From contig JALJCO010001134.1 of assembly GCA_023101725.1 (NCBI GenBank), forward strand, positions 372,001-436,000: a stretch of DNA of 64,000 nt, written 5' to 3'. The notes under the pieces are model-generated. The model did not search any database. It worked only from the letters and a program-made list of their open reading frames with translations, and was not told the origin of the DNA. The position numbers and the translations under genes are program-made. This stretch comes from Atherinomorus stipes (taxonomy: Eukaryota > Chordata > Actinopteri > Atheriniformes > Atherinidae). Positions 32,906 through 42,678 of this stretch are shown piece by piece; position 1 is the stretch's first letter; the number at the start of each line of letters is the position of its first letter.

Positions 32906-34443
32906 AAAATAAAAATAAAAATAAAGATCCTTCAATAATAAAGAATCCTTCAAAAAACACACAGCTGGTGAAAATTTCATGTAAATCCGTCCAGTACTTT
33001 TTCTGTAAAGTTGCTGACAGACAGACAAACAAACCAGTGCTACCGAAAACATTACCTCCTTGGCATTGGTAAGAAACATGTTTACAGCCTGGTTCAAAAC
33101 ATCATTTTAGGTTCAATAGTAACAGACCCAGGTTTTTGGCCTGTTAAGCAGATTAAATGTTCTGTAAAATACAGAAAAATGATGAGACAGGTGACGTGAA
33201 GTTTCTCTGTGTGCCTCGCTTCTGCCATATCTATTGATACAATATCATGTATTTTCATTTTATTGTTTTACAACTCTTCTTTTGTCAAATAAAATACACA
33301 TTTCCTAATAGCACGACATTTTAAACGTCTTTTCCAATTACCTTTGTCCATGTCACAGTTCACATTATGAATTACTGGTTTTTAGCTAATTCTAACCTAT
33401 TTATCTCCTTATTCTGCTTTTAAACAAATTACCTTTCTCTCAGCTGGACTGCTTTTGAACATAAAATGGTTTTAACTTACCACCGTGTAGCTTAAGGCTA
33501 ATAAATTGCATGTAAGCTGGCAGGCTTAGCTTTAATAGTTTCATCACAAATCTACAGAGCCCAAAACATGCATTTCTTACTGTTAAAAACACTTTCACCC
33601 AATGTCAGGATATAGAACAAGGAGCCAAAAGAAGCTTTTGTACATGAATCTCAACATGGCGCATCGCCTTTTACTTCCTCACATCTTTACAATTCCCTCA
33701 AACTTGACAAAATGCGGTATTTACCAACTGATTTATGTTTCCACATCTAGCTGTGTTTCTTATAAGTACATTCCGACCCATTTTATGTGGGTTTACCTTA
33801 GTTACTAACCTGTAAAATACAGAAAAATGATGAGACAGGCGACGGGAAGTCTCTCTGTGCCTTGCTTCTGCCATATTTCAGAGCCAGGCCTCCAATGTGA
33901 CCTCACTATTCTGTCTCACGTAGAGTAACGCGCCACCTCGTGGCGGGAGTAAGTAACTGCAACTTAAAACACAGTTTCCCCAAATCACTCTTCTCACATC
34001 GAACAGAAATTAATAATGTTTTAATATTAAAACATTAACATTTTTTCTTTTTTATAACTCATCCTTTTAATTCGTATTTGAAATTACATATAATCAGGGG
34101 CGTGTCTTTTTGATTGACAGGTGGCAGACCGGACGCCAATGTTAGCCGTGGAGGCTAACAGTTAGCTCCCTGCTTGCTCCCAGGAAGGCCTCAGCCTGTA
34201 GCAAAGTTGCACAATGGCGTGGATTACATTAAAACCGCCTATCTTTGTTTGTTCCTGGTCACTTCGGATTAGCATGTGTCAAAGACTGGCATCAAAATTA
34301 ATTTGATTCCAACTGTATTTTTTATGCAATATCAGAAACCCTCTGGTGACCCTTGTTGCCAAGTGTCCACACCCAAAAACTGCTTTAAAATGATTATACA
34401 TCAATATGATGCATGATCATCAGCATAATGTAAGATCATTTGA
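32906..34443. other. Unassigned spacer between the two segmental copies
   Basis: Contains a ~65-bp direct repeat (33161-33230 and 33811-33878, core ACAGAAAAATGATGAGACAG) and a probable repeat fragment near 34095-34210. No gene is visible. Confidence 0.35.
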
Positions 34444-34705
34444 CTTTTTTCTCTATTTTTAGTCACAAGTGATGTGAAATATAAGGTCTGGTTGCCTGTT
34501 TTAAAATCTTGATGGATCAAAAGACCCACATTTGTTGGCAGCAGAAAGCATGAAAAATGAACCGCAATAAAACAAATCCCACATTTGATTTAAAGAGGTG
34601 AAAATAATTACTGGAAACCAAACTTTGGCTTTTATAGATTTTATACATACAGACACAATAACACAGTGAAATAAAGAGTTACATTCAAATTTGTTTCTAA
34701 AAACA

Positions 34706-34922
34706 AGCTCCTCCCTTCTCTCCCGTTCAGCCCTCACAGGATATTTCCTTGTTCCTCCCCTTTTACAGCTCTGGCAATTTAAGGATCAGAGTGATCTCTG
34801 GGCTGCAAACAGAGAGCTGACAAGTTGGACGACTGAAGATCACTCACACTGTGGGAGAAGAGAGAGCTGGTTTGACTCTGAAACTCATTTTTAAGAAGTG
34901 ACACTTTTTTTAAAGAGATACA
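34706..34922 (+). promoter_or_regulatory. Conserved 5' leader/promoter block of TRIM gene 5
   Basis: CTCCTCCCTTCTCTCCCGTT, GATATTTCCTTGTTCCTCC about 180 bp before the ATG, and GAGAGCTGACAAG, as before gene 4. Confidence 0.45.
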
Positions 34923-36590
34923 ATGGCACAGAAAAGAGTTTGGAAGGATTCAGATAGATTCTCTTGTTCCATCTGTCTGGAGCTACCGAAGGATCCGGTG
35001 ACTATTCCCTGTGGACACAGCTACTGTATGGACTGCATTAAATCCCACTGGGATGGAGAGGATCAGAGGGGATTCCACAGCTGTCCTCAGTGCAGGAAAA
35101 CTTTCAAACCGAGACCTGTCCTGGAGAAAAACATCATGTTAGCAGAGTTAGTGGAGGATCAGAAGAAGACTGGACTCCAAGCTGCTCCAGCTGATCACTG
35201 CTATGCTGGACCTGAAGATGTGGCCTGTGATGTCTGCACTGGGAGGAAGATGAAAGCCATCAAGTCCTGTCTGGTCTGTCGAGCTTCTTATTGTGAGAAT
35301 CACCTCCAACCTCATTATGATGCTCCACCATTACAGAAACACAAGCTGGTGGAGCCCTCCAAGAACCTCCAGCAGCTCATCTGTTCTCGTCATGATGAGG
35401 AGATGAAGATTTTCTGCCGTACTGATCAGCAGAGTATCTGTCATCTCTGCTTAATGGATCAACATAAAGGTCATGAAACAGTCACAGCTGCAGCAGAAAG
35501 AGCTGAGAAGCAGAAGGAGCTGGAGGTGAGTCGACAACAAATCCAGCAGAGAATCCAGGACGGAGAGAAAGATGTGAAGCTGCTTCAACAGGAGGTGGAG
35601 GCCATCAATGGCTCCGCTGATAAAGCAGTGGAGGACAGTGAGAAGATCTTCACTCAGCTGGTCCGTCTCATCCAGAAAAGAAGCTCTGATGTGAAGCAGC
35701 AGATCAGATCCCAGCAGGAAACTGAAGTGAGTCGAGTCAAAGAGCTTCAGGAGAAGCTGGAGCAGGAGATCACTGAGCTGAAGAGGAAAGACGGCGAGCT
35801 GGAGCAGCTCTCACACACAGAGGATCACAACCAGTTTCTACACAACTACCCCTCACTGTCAGCACTCAGTAAGTCTATACACTTAACCAGCATCAATATC
35901 CGTCCTCTGAAATACTTTGTGGATGTGACAGCAGCTGTTTCAGAGACCAGAAATAAACTACAGGACATCCTGACAGAGAAACGGACAAACGTCTCACTGG
36001 TGATCCCTCAAGTGGACGTTTCACGGACACAACCAGAACCAAAGAGCAGAACTGGATTCTTAAAATACTGGAGAGAAATCACACTGGATCCAAACACAGC
36101 ACACACATGTCTGTTCTTATCTGGTGGGAACAGAAAAGCAACATTATTGAAGCATCAAAAGCTTCACAGTCAACCAGGCAGATTCACTCCTTATTATCAG
36201 GTCCTGAGCAGAGAGCGTTTGACGGGGCGTTGTTACTGGGAGGTGGAGTGGGGAGGGAAAGTTCATGTAGCTGTCGCCTACAAGAATATCAGCACATCAG
36301 GAAACCCATCTGACCCTCCATTCGGATTCAGCAACAAATCTTGGTCATTATGTTGCAACACAAACAACTACACATTTTCACACAACAATATCCAAACCAT
36401 AGTCTCAGGTCCTGGTTCCTCCAGAGTAGGAGTGTATCTGGATCACAGAGCAGGTATTCTGTCTTTCTACAGCGTCTCTAAAACCATGACTCTCCTCCAC
36501 AGAGTCCAGACCACATTCACTCAACCGCTCTATGCTGGACTCCGGCTCTCAATTTATGGAGCCACAGCGAACTTCACAGAGAAACAGTGA
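34923..36590 (+). CDS. TRIM gene 5: intronless RING/B-box/coiled-coil/PRY-SPRY protein
   Basis: 555 residues from ATG (MAQKRVWKDSDRF). The RING ligands are intact, with LPKDP in place of the usual LLKDP after the second cysteine. B-box 1 and B-box 2 are intact, and the coiled coil has one change (QLVRLI). PRY-SPRY is complete (LDPNTA, WEVEWGG, LDHRAG). The segment before PRY (SKSIHLTSINIRPLKYFVD...) and the variable block (KHQKLHSQPGRFTPYYQVLS) are the most divergent of the six, though the gene is the duplication partner of gene 4. The B-box linker DAPPLQKHKLVEPSK is shared with gene 6. TGA is followed by TAA. Predicted E3 ligase of the finTRIM-like group. Confidence 0.92.
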   Translation: MAQKRVWKDSDRFSCSICLELPKDPVTIPCGHSYCMDCIKSHWDGEDQRGFHSCPQCRKTFKPRPVLEKNIMLAELVEDQKKTGLQAAPADHCYAGPEDVACDVCTGRKMKAIKSCLVCRASYCENHLQPHYDAPPLQKHKLVEPSKNLQQLICSRHDEEMKIFCRTDQQSICHLCLMDQHKGHETVTAAAERAEKQKELEVSRQQIQQRIQDGEKDVKLLQQEVEAINGSADKAVEDSEKIFTQLVRLIQKRSSDVKQQIRSQQETEVSRVKELQEKLEQEITELKRKDGELEQLSHTEDHNQFLHNYPSLSALSKSIHLTSINIRPLKYFVDVTAAVSETRNKLQDILTEKRTNVSLVIPQVDVSRTQPEPKSRTGFLKYWREITLDPNTAHTCLFLSGGNRKATLLKHQKLHSQPGRFTPYYQVLSRERLTGRCYWEVEWGGKVHVAVAYKNISTSGNPSDPPFGFSNKSWSLCCNTNNYTFSHNNIQTIVSGPGSSRVGVYLDHRAGILSFYSVSKTMTLLHRVQTTFTQPLYAGLRLSIYGATANFTEKQ

Positions 36591-36663
36591 TAATATCAGC
36601 AGAGAGTAGATGTTACACACCTGGACAGTTGATTGGCCTGCCTGGTATTTGCATCCCCGGTAC

Positions 36664-36880
36664 AACTTCCTGTAATAATGACCCCGGTACTACTTCCTGT
36701 AATAATGACCCCAATACTGCTTCCTGTAATAATGACCCCGGTACTACTTCCTGTAATAATGACCCCGATACTACTTCCTGTAATAATGACCCCAATACTG
36801 CTTCCTGTAATAATGACCCTGGTACTACTTCCTGTAATAATGACCCTGGTACTGCTTCTGGTAAAAAAAATGACCCCAGT
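36664..36880 (+). repeat. 27-bp minisatellite, about 8 units
   Basis: Seven good units and one degenerate unit of the 27-bp repeat seen at 29971. Because 27 is a multiple of 3 and units lack stops in several frames, open frames run through on both strands; they are not genes. A stray unit lies at about 37717-37745, after an 840-bp insertion. Confidence 0.9.
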
Positions 36881-37716
36881 ACTATTCCAGTGTTCCATTT
36901 GAACACGGAAGTCGGAAATTCCCAGTTCCAAGTTGGACGTTTCAACTGGAACGACCCTCAAAGTGGGATTTCTGACTCAGCAAGCTGGAGAACCCCAAAC
37001 CCGGAGTACGGATTTAAAGATGGTTGTGTTGGCCTAGTAGCTTCTTTGATCTTACATTTATTTACAGTTCTGACTAATTTTGTTGCATTAAATCAGTCAT
37101 AGGGGCAAGCTGCTCTGGTGCATTTCACATTTTATGTAAACTACAACGCCAGCTTTTGCTAACAGTTAAAAACAATAGCCTTAGCAATAGCAATAGTAGT
37201 AGCTTCTTTGATGTTACATTCATTTACAGTTCTGACAAATTTTGTTGCATTAAATCAGTCATACACAGGGGAATTGGTTTATATAGATGTAGGGGAAGCT
37301 GCTATGGTCAAGTCATTTGTTGTCGTAATGAAGTTAAACACTTGAAGCTATCTTCAACTGACTAGCTAGCTGCTATCTAGCATGTGCACTGAGGAGGTAA
37401 ACCAAGCAGTAACTATATGTTTACAAGCAAAACTAAGTTTAAATGGTGATGTTATTAAAGTTCTGTATGTCACAAAATTATGCAGACTACAAACTAACCA
37501 AAAAACAGCAGCAGAAAACTTTAAAAATGATGCAATGGATCCCATTCAGGATATGTTGATGGCTTTCTGCCATGTTGAAAAGGTCAAAGTCATCTTGGGA
37601 ACTCGGGCATCATAACATTTTTCCAGCTTTCCAATGGAAATTACGACATGTTCCAGTGCGATTTTGACATCGGACTTTGGTATTTACCATAAATATGATA
37701 CCACGTGAAGACAGCA
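36881..37716. mobile_element. Copy-2-specific insertion within the minisatellite
   Basis: Interrupts the minisatellite (units end at about 36880 and resume at 37717). Starts with GTTCCATTTGAACACGGAAG and ends with sequence containing TTCCAATGGAAATTACGACA, consistent with a terminal-inverted-repeat element. Inside, AGCTTCTTTGAT...TTTACAGTTCTGAC is duplicated (37041-37100 and 37201-37262). Confidence 0.4.
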
Positions 37717-38708
37717 TTACTTCCAGTAATAATGACCCTGAGGCTAAATGTTAACATCACACTGTTTCAGTCCTGTCATATATCAGGCTAAATGCTGATG
37801 AGGGAACGTTTTAACTTAATAAGATTGTCAGTGTGTTTATTTGTATGTAAATGATGTGATAGCAGCTTTTTAATGCTTGTTGGTGAAATGTGTTTGATGT
37901 CTGAGGTTTATCTCCCCAGGTGGGTTGCTGCATGTAAAAGTTTGGAAATCTATCTGAAAGTCTCCAATATGTCTAAGTTGAATTGAATTTTTTCTTTTAT
38001 TGTTACATGAATCACAACAGGTGAAGTTACTGATTACCACTTATTACTTTTGTTGCAGATTTTGTGGTGTATTATATCTTTGGTAAATGGGATCTAGATG
38101 ATTTGCTGATAAAATGATACAATAATGTTGTTTATCTCGGCATAATACCATTCATGTTTTAAATGTGTTGAGTCTAATTTTTGGGCACATTTTTAAAGTT
38201 GGTTTCTTCTTCTGAACTTTAAATATATATAACTTTTTTTTTTTTTATTCAATATTTGACAGAAAACTAATTTGATGTTTTCCTGTGTGTGTTTTTTATG
38301 TTAAAAGTTTCATATGAAACCAGTTAATTTAATATTTGAGCAGTGGGAGCTCATCATGATAAACTGTTGTTTTCACTGTTTCCTCTGCTGCTGTAAATAA
38401 CTCATGTTTGTTGGACTAAAATTAAACTACATTGTAAAATGTACATTGAGACTCATCTTTTAAAAGATTATTTTGATCATAAAAGGAAAATCTTAGTTTC
38501 ACAGATTAACAGCTCATTCCACAACTGTTTAATTTATCATCACTTTAAATATTTGTGTTGAAGCTCATAGAAAATACAAACCTGCTAATTTGTGTAAAGA
38601 TTTACTAAACAAATTAAGATGTCTTTAGACGGTTTCACCTTAGTTGACTGATGTCGCTGCAGTGATGGGAGAAATATTAAGTATTAATAATGTATGTCTA
38701 ATCAAATG

Positions 38709-39133
38709 TTATTTACGGAAAGGGAGGGGGAGGGAAGAAAAGGAGGGAAAGGGGGGGGAAAAAAGGAAAAAAATTAAAAAAAAAGAAAGAAAACGACAAA
38801 AGAGAAAAAGAAAAATAAAGATGGATATACAGAAAAGGTAAAAAAAAGGACAAAAAAAAAAAAGGAAAAAAAAAAGAATTATAAAAAATGAGGGAGAGAA
38901 AAAAAAAGAAAAAAAAAAATAAATCTAAATAAAACAGAAAAAAGAAAATATAAAGCAGGAAAAGAGGGGGAGAGGGGAAAAAGAAGAACACGGGGGGAGA
39001 CCCACAAAAGGTAAAAAAAAAAAAGGGAAAAGGGAATGGAGGTCACTCCCCGAACAAAATAATCGGGAAAGGGTTCTCCCGGGGGGGGGGGTGAGTCGGG
39101 GAGGGGAAACACACAAAGAGAAAAAAAAAAATA
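38709..39133. repeat. Polypurine tract, ~425 bp
   Basis: Almost all A and G on the plus strand, with long A and G runs. Copy 1 (near 31615) has no such tract between the same flanks AATCAAATG and AACAATAAATGTATTA. Either an expanded, triplex-prone purine tract or low-quality assembled sequence. Confidence 0.7.
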
Positions 39134-39249
39134 CACCAACAATAAATGTATTATTCATACATACACATAATATGTATAAAATACAAAAAATACATTAAAA
39201 AAAATACATAATACATATAAAATAATACATAATACATAAAAAAATACAT

Positions 39250-39310
39250 AAATACTGACTTTCCCTTCTGGGATGAATAAAGTATTTTTCATTTCATTTC
39301 ATTCATTCAT
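39250..39310 (-). mobile_element. Retroposon 3' tail (minus) with ATTTC repeats
   Basis: Contains CTTTCCCTTCTGGGATGAAT, then AAAGTATTTTTCATTTC repeats. The reverse complement of the same tail is inserted at 59438-59520. Confidence 0.45.
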
Positions 39311-39715
39311 AATATACGTGTAAAAATTGGTAATATAACAAAATAATTTAATTAAAGCCATCATTTAGAAAACATCAGTGAGAAATGAATCCATGAATCT
39401 CCCGTTGTTTTTATGCTATTTATGACGTTGCATCGGGAAAAGCAGGCTCAACAGAGAACAACAGTCTGCAGCAGGTGTTTACTGTTAATTCTACTCAGTC
39501 TCGGCCACACCCCTCTCAGCCAATCCCTGCTATCGATGAGTGCGTGCATGAAAATAGTTTGATGTCATCAAAAATAACTGTCACTTTAATGAGACTGCAG
39601 CTGTAATCAGACTGTAGCCCAAAGCAGGGAGGTGAAACTCAAACAGCACAACTTGATCTCAAGCAGGTTGCACCATTAAAATCACAATGATGAAATTAAA
39701 TGAAAAATACAAAAA

Positions 39716-40045
39716 AAAAAAATAAATAAATAAATACAACAGCCAGAACCCCATTCTGCTCCCATGATGCTGGACAGGACGTGTAAAAAACAAAAAAAAC
39801 CCAAAACAACAACAAAAAAAACCAACTTTATATACAGCGGTGGGAAAAAAGTATTGAACACATCAACATTTACAAATTTTGTCAGCTGTGTTGGCCACAC
39901 CTGAGTGAGTGTCTTATTATGGTACATCATAACTCACTCATGATGTCAACATCATCCATCCTTCTAACGTTTAAGCTTGGTGAGCTTCGCCTTGTCTGTA
40001 AGAGCAGACAGTCAGAGAGAAACCAAACGTGGGCAAATATTTTGA
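39716..40045. other. Repeat fragments
   Basis: 39837-39870 (CAGCGGTGGGAAAAAAGTA) resembles a Tc1-type element end. No gene is visible. Confidence 0.3.
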
Positions 40046-40048
40046 TGT

Positions 40049-40323
40049 TGTCACGGCCCTTGGCCGTGTGTTTTGTTGTTGTTTTGGGTGGATCCTGCTG
40101 CTTGTGCAACTGTTACTGCTCTGTTTGTTTTTCCATTTCAGGACCCTTTCCACGCCCACTCCTTTGGCCTGTTTGCAGCTCCGCCTGCATGGATCCTGGT
40201 TCGCATCTTTACACCTTCATTACTCATTCACATCGCACCCATTTCCTTAAATAAATGCTGTTAGCATTAAGTTTGGTGTCGTCTCCCCTCTCTTTGTTGC
40301 CATCCCTGAGCCCGATGGTAACA
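40049..40323 (+). mobile_element. Possible solo LTR
   Basis: Starts TGTCACGGCCCTTGG and ends GATGGTAACA, giving the TG...CA form, with an AATAAA signal near 40250 about 70 bp before the end, as in a U3-R-U5 layout. No target-site duplication or internal retroelement genes adjoin it, so this rests on form alone. Confidence 0.4.
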
Positions 40324-40559
40324 ATATATAAAACAATCCACAAATGCATCTGTTGCTTTGGTGTATGAGTTAAACTGTCATCAGTTGCTAACATTACATC
40401 CGTAACTTGCTTACTGAGAGGTAGGGGGCGCGTGGTGCGGTCATGTTTTCTGTTGCTCCCCTCTACTTGGCTAGCGTGCTAACTTGGTTCTTTGCGAGCT
40501 GTCACTCGCTCATAGACGGACGGTTTTCTCAGGACATTCTGGATCCAGCTGAGGCGACT

Positions 40560-41279
40560 GAGTGGCACCTAGCTGCAGCCAGAGCCACTACAAACCACGC
40601 CCATACAACCACCCCACCTTACAAACCACGCCCACCGTTGGAGTGAGTGGAACCCAACCCTAACCCTAATGACCACCCGCCCACATTAGTCCAAACTAGG
40701 CCCATTTTCACTGCAAACACACCCATTTTCATGACACGCCCCTGGGTCTGTGGTTGCAGTTGGGTATACTTGGAGTGAAGCGACCAAGGCCCGTGTGTAC
40801 TGTAGCCACACAGCGCCATCGCTCTGTCACGATAAAGTGCTGACCGCAAACGAGAGTGCCGTATAAAGCAAAATATCTTCCTTTGTCTCGTTGTATCGCC
40901 ACAATCCATTCCCCCCTTAGCTCTTCGTCTTTAGGAAACTCGTGAAAGTGTAAGTAGGGCTGCTTTTGTTGAAAATTTGAGCGCTGGGAAACGCAGCGGA
41001 AGCGTTTATTTTTAAAAAAACTGCGCTGCTGTTAACTTCCATTGAATGCCGTGACCGGAAATAGTTTCACTATGTCAGGCACTAAAATGCAAGTATACCC
41101 AACTGCAGCCACAGACCCAGAGGCGTGTCATGAAAATGGGCGTGTTTGCAGTGAAAATGGGCGTAGTTTGTAATGTGGTTAGGGGAGGGGGTAGGGTTAG
41201 GTTCCACTCACTCCAACGGTGGGCGTGGTTTGTAAGGGGCGCGGTTAGTAGCGGCTCCGGCTGCAGCTAGGTGCTACTC
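40560..41279. mobile_element. Fold-back element with ~200-bp inverted arms
   Basis: Ends GAGTGGCACCTAGCTGCAGC and GCTGCAGCTAGGTGCTACTC are inverted. The arms (about 40560-40765 and 41090-41279) share AAACCACGCCCACCGTTGGA, CTGGGTCTGTGG and GTTGGGTATACTT in inverted order. No coding content. Confidence 0.65.
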
Positions 41280-41504
41280 CTAAAATGGACATTCAACTTG
41301 ATAATTTTCCACAACTCCCTCACACTTTTGTTTAACTGAATGTTAGACTATTTTCAAAGGCTAAATAAAAACACTAATAACAGAAAATAATGGGGGATGT
41401 GGCTTGGGCTTTCTAAGGGTGGGCCTGGCCCTGGGCCAATCAGAAAAGTGGGCGGGCCTGAGCCCACCCTGGCCTTTATATAGCTACGCCCCTGCCCTGG
41501 CTCG

Positions 41505-41735
41505 CTCTTTCCAGTAAGTCATCCACTGTGGGCATTGGATGTGGATCAAAGTTGGAAATGACATTCAAATAGCTGAAGTTACAGAAAATCTTAGTGAGCT
41601 ATCCTTCTCTGGTACCAGAACGATTGGGCTACACCATTGACCACTCAAGATTTCAGTTATCCCCATCTCCAACATCAGTTGAATCTCCTGGTGGAGCTCC
41701 GGCACCAATCGCTCTGGTATCCTAGTTCTTCCCAC
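41505..41735 (-). pseudogene. Ty3/gypsy-type reverse transcriptase fragment
   Basis: The minus strand reads IPERLVPELHQEIQ, EMGITEI, then WCSPIVLVPEKD and LRFSV, the N-terminal part of a Ty3/gypsy retrotransposon reverse transcriptase. A stop interrupts the frame soon after, and neither the YxDD region nor neighbouring pol domains are present. An isolated, dead fragment. Confidence 0.65.
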
Positions 41736-41739
41736 ATGA

Positions 41740-42678
41740 ATAAAATCTGATAATCATGCATTTCATCTCTCATGTCAACGGTGGGTTAGCATAAAAAATA
41801 GTCCGAGGCCAGCATAAAATAGAAACTTTTTTATTAAAAACCAACCAGCAAACAATAACAATCCAGAGGTGCAGCTAGGCACAAACAAGCAAGCAGATAA
41901 AAAACAAAAAGTGTAGCTTTTAGCAAGTGTACTCAAAGTTGGGACCCGCAAAACTTTATTTACATTGTACATTTGGATTTTAAGGATTTCTTTAACAGGG
42001 ATTGCTTTATGAATTCTCTAGAGGACATTTCATGGTCTGGCAGCTCATTTGTGAGAGAATAAAAAAAGATCTTCAGTGTACGTCTCCATTTAACTCATTA
42101 GTTTGGTATAAAACAGACTATTAAACAGTTTAGTTTTGGTGGGAATTAAACTGTTGAAATTGGTGCTGTAATAAACCTGTTGTTGAAAGAGACTTAATGA
42201 CTGAAATCACAAATATTGATATCCAGAGGAAAACTCTTTAGCTTTATTTGTGTGGAATGAAACGTTTTTTTTTCTTTTTAAGAAATATACAATAATTTCT
42301 AACAAGGCGTTTATAATAAAACAATAAGACTTGTTGAAGTTCATGGTGTCATGGAAACAGACTTGCTGGTTGTAGTTTTACAAATGTCCAGCAGGTGACA
42401 CTGTTACAAAACCATTAGGGCTCCAGAGGTGCAGGTCTAGAACTGGGGGTCTGAAACTGCTAAAATGATAAATAAAACAATAAAACTGATTTAAGATGAT
42501 AAAGTGATGTCCAACGGCGATTTTGTTTCATAATTCATTGATATTTTTACACCTGTGGTCTGACTTCACCAGAGCTTTTACATCAGAGCCTCCATGAATA
42601 GCTAAGAAGGTGACGTCATGGTCATTTTTGGAGGGAAACTATGATCCATCTTGTTTTAGCCAGATTACAAAGCTGTTA
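41740..42678. other. Unassigned, includes 3' flank of TRIM gene 6
   Basis: No gene recognised. The minus-strand 3'UTR of gene 6 should extend left from 42678; a TTTATT (AATAAA on the minus strand) occurs near 42243. Confidence 0.3.

Larger units (their letters stand above)
34444..39715 (+). repeat. Segmental duplication copy 2 (contains TRIM gene 5)
   Basis: Collinear with 26540-32905 over the whole length apart from copy-specific insertions. Copy 2 lacks the SINE and the hairpin block but gained about 840 bp at 36880-37715 within the minisatellite and the purine-rich tract at 38709-39133. Confidence 0.8.

Noticed and set aside
36664..36880. CRISPR-like regular repeats
   Set aside because: Units are contiguous with no spacers and the genome is vertebrate; this is a minisatellite.
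36587..37102. 171-residue open frame with CNNDP repeats
   Set aside because: It is the 27-bp minisatellite read in one frame. Other frames and the opposite strand are equally open.
38713..39158. Phe/Leu-rich open frames on the minus strand
   Set aside because: Read-through of the polypurine tract; no domain or composition typical of a real protein.
40648..40668. Interstitial telomere repeat (AACCCTAACCCTAA)
   Set aside because: Only about two units, and the word is part of the fold-back arm sequence with a decayed counterpart in the other arm.
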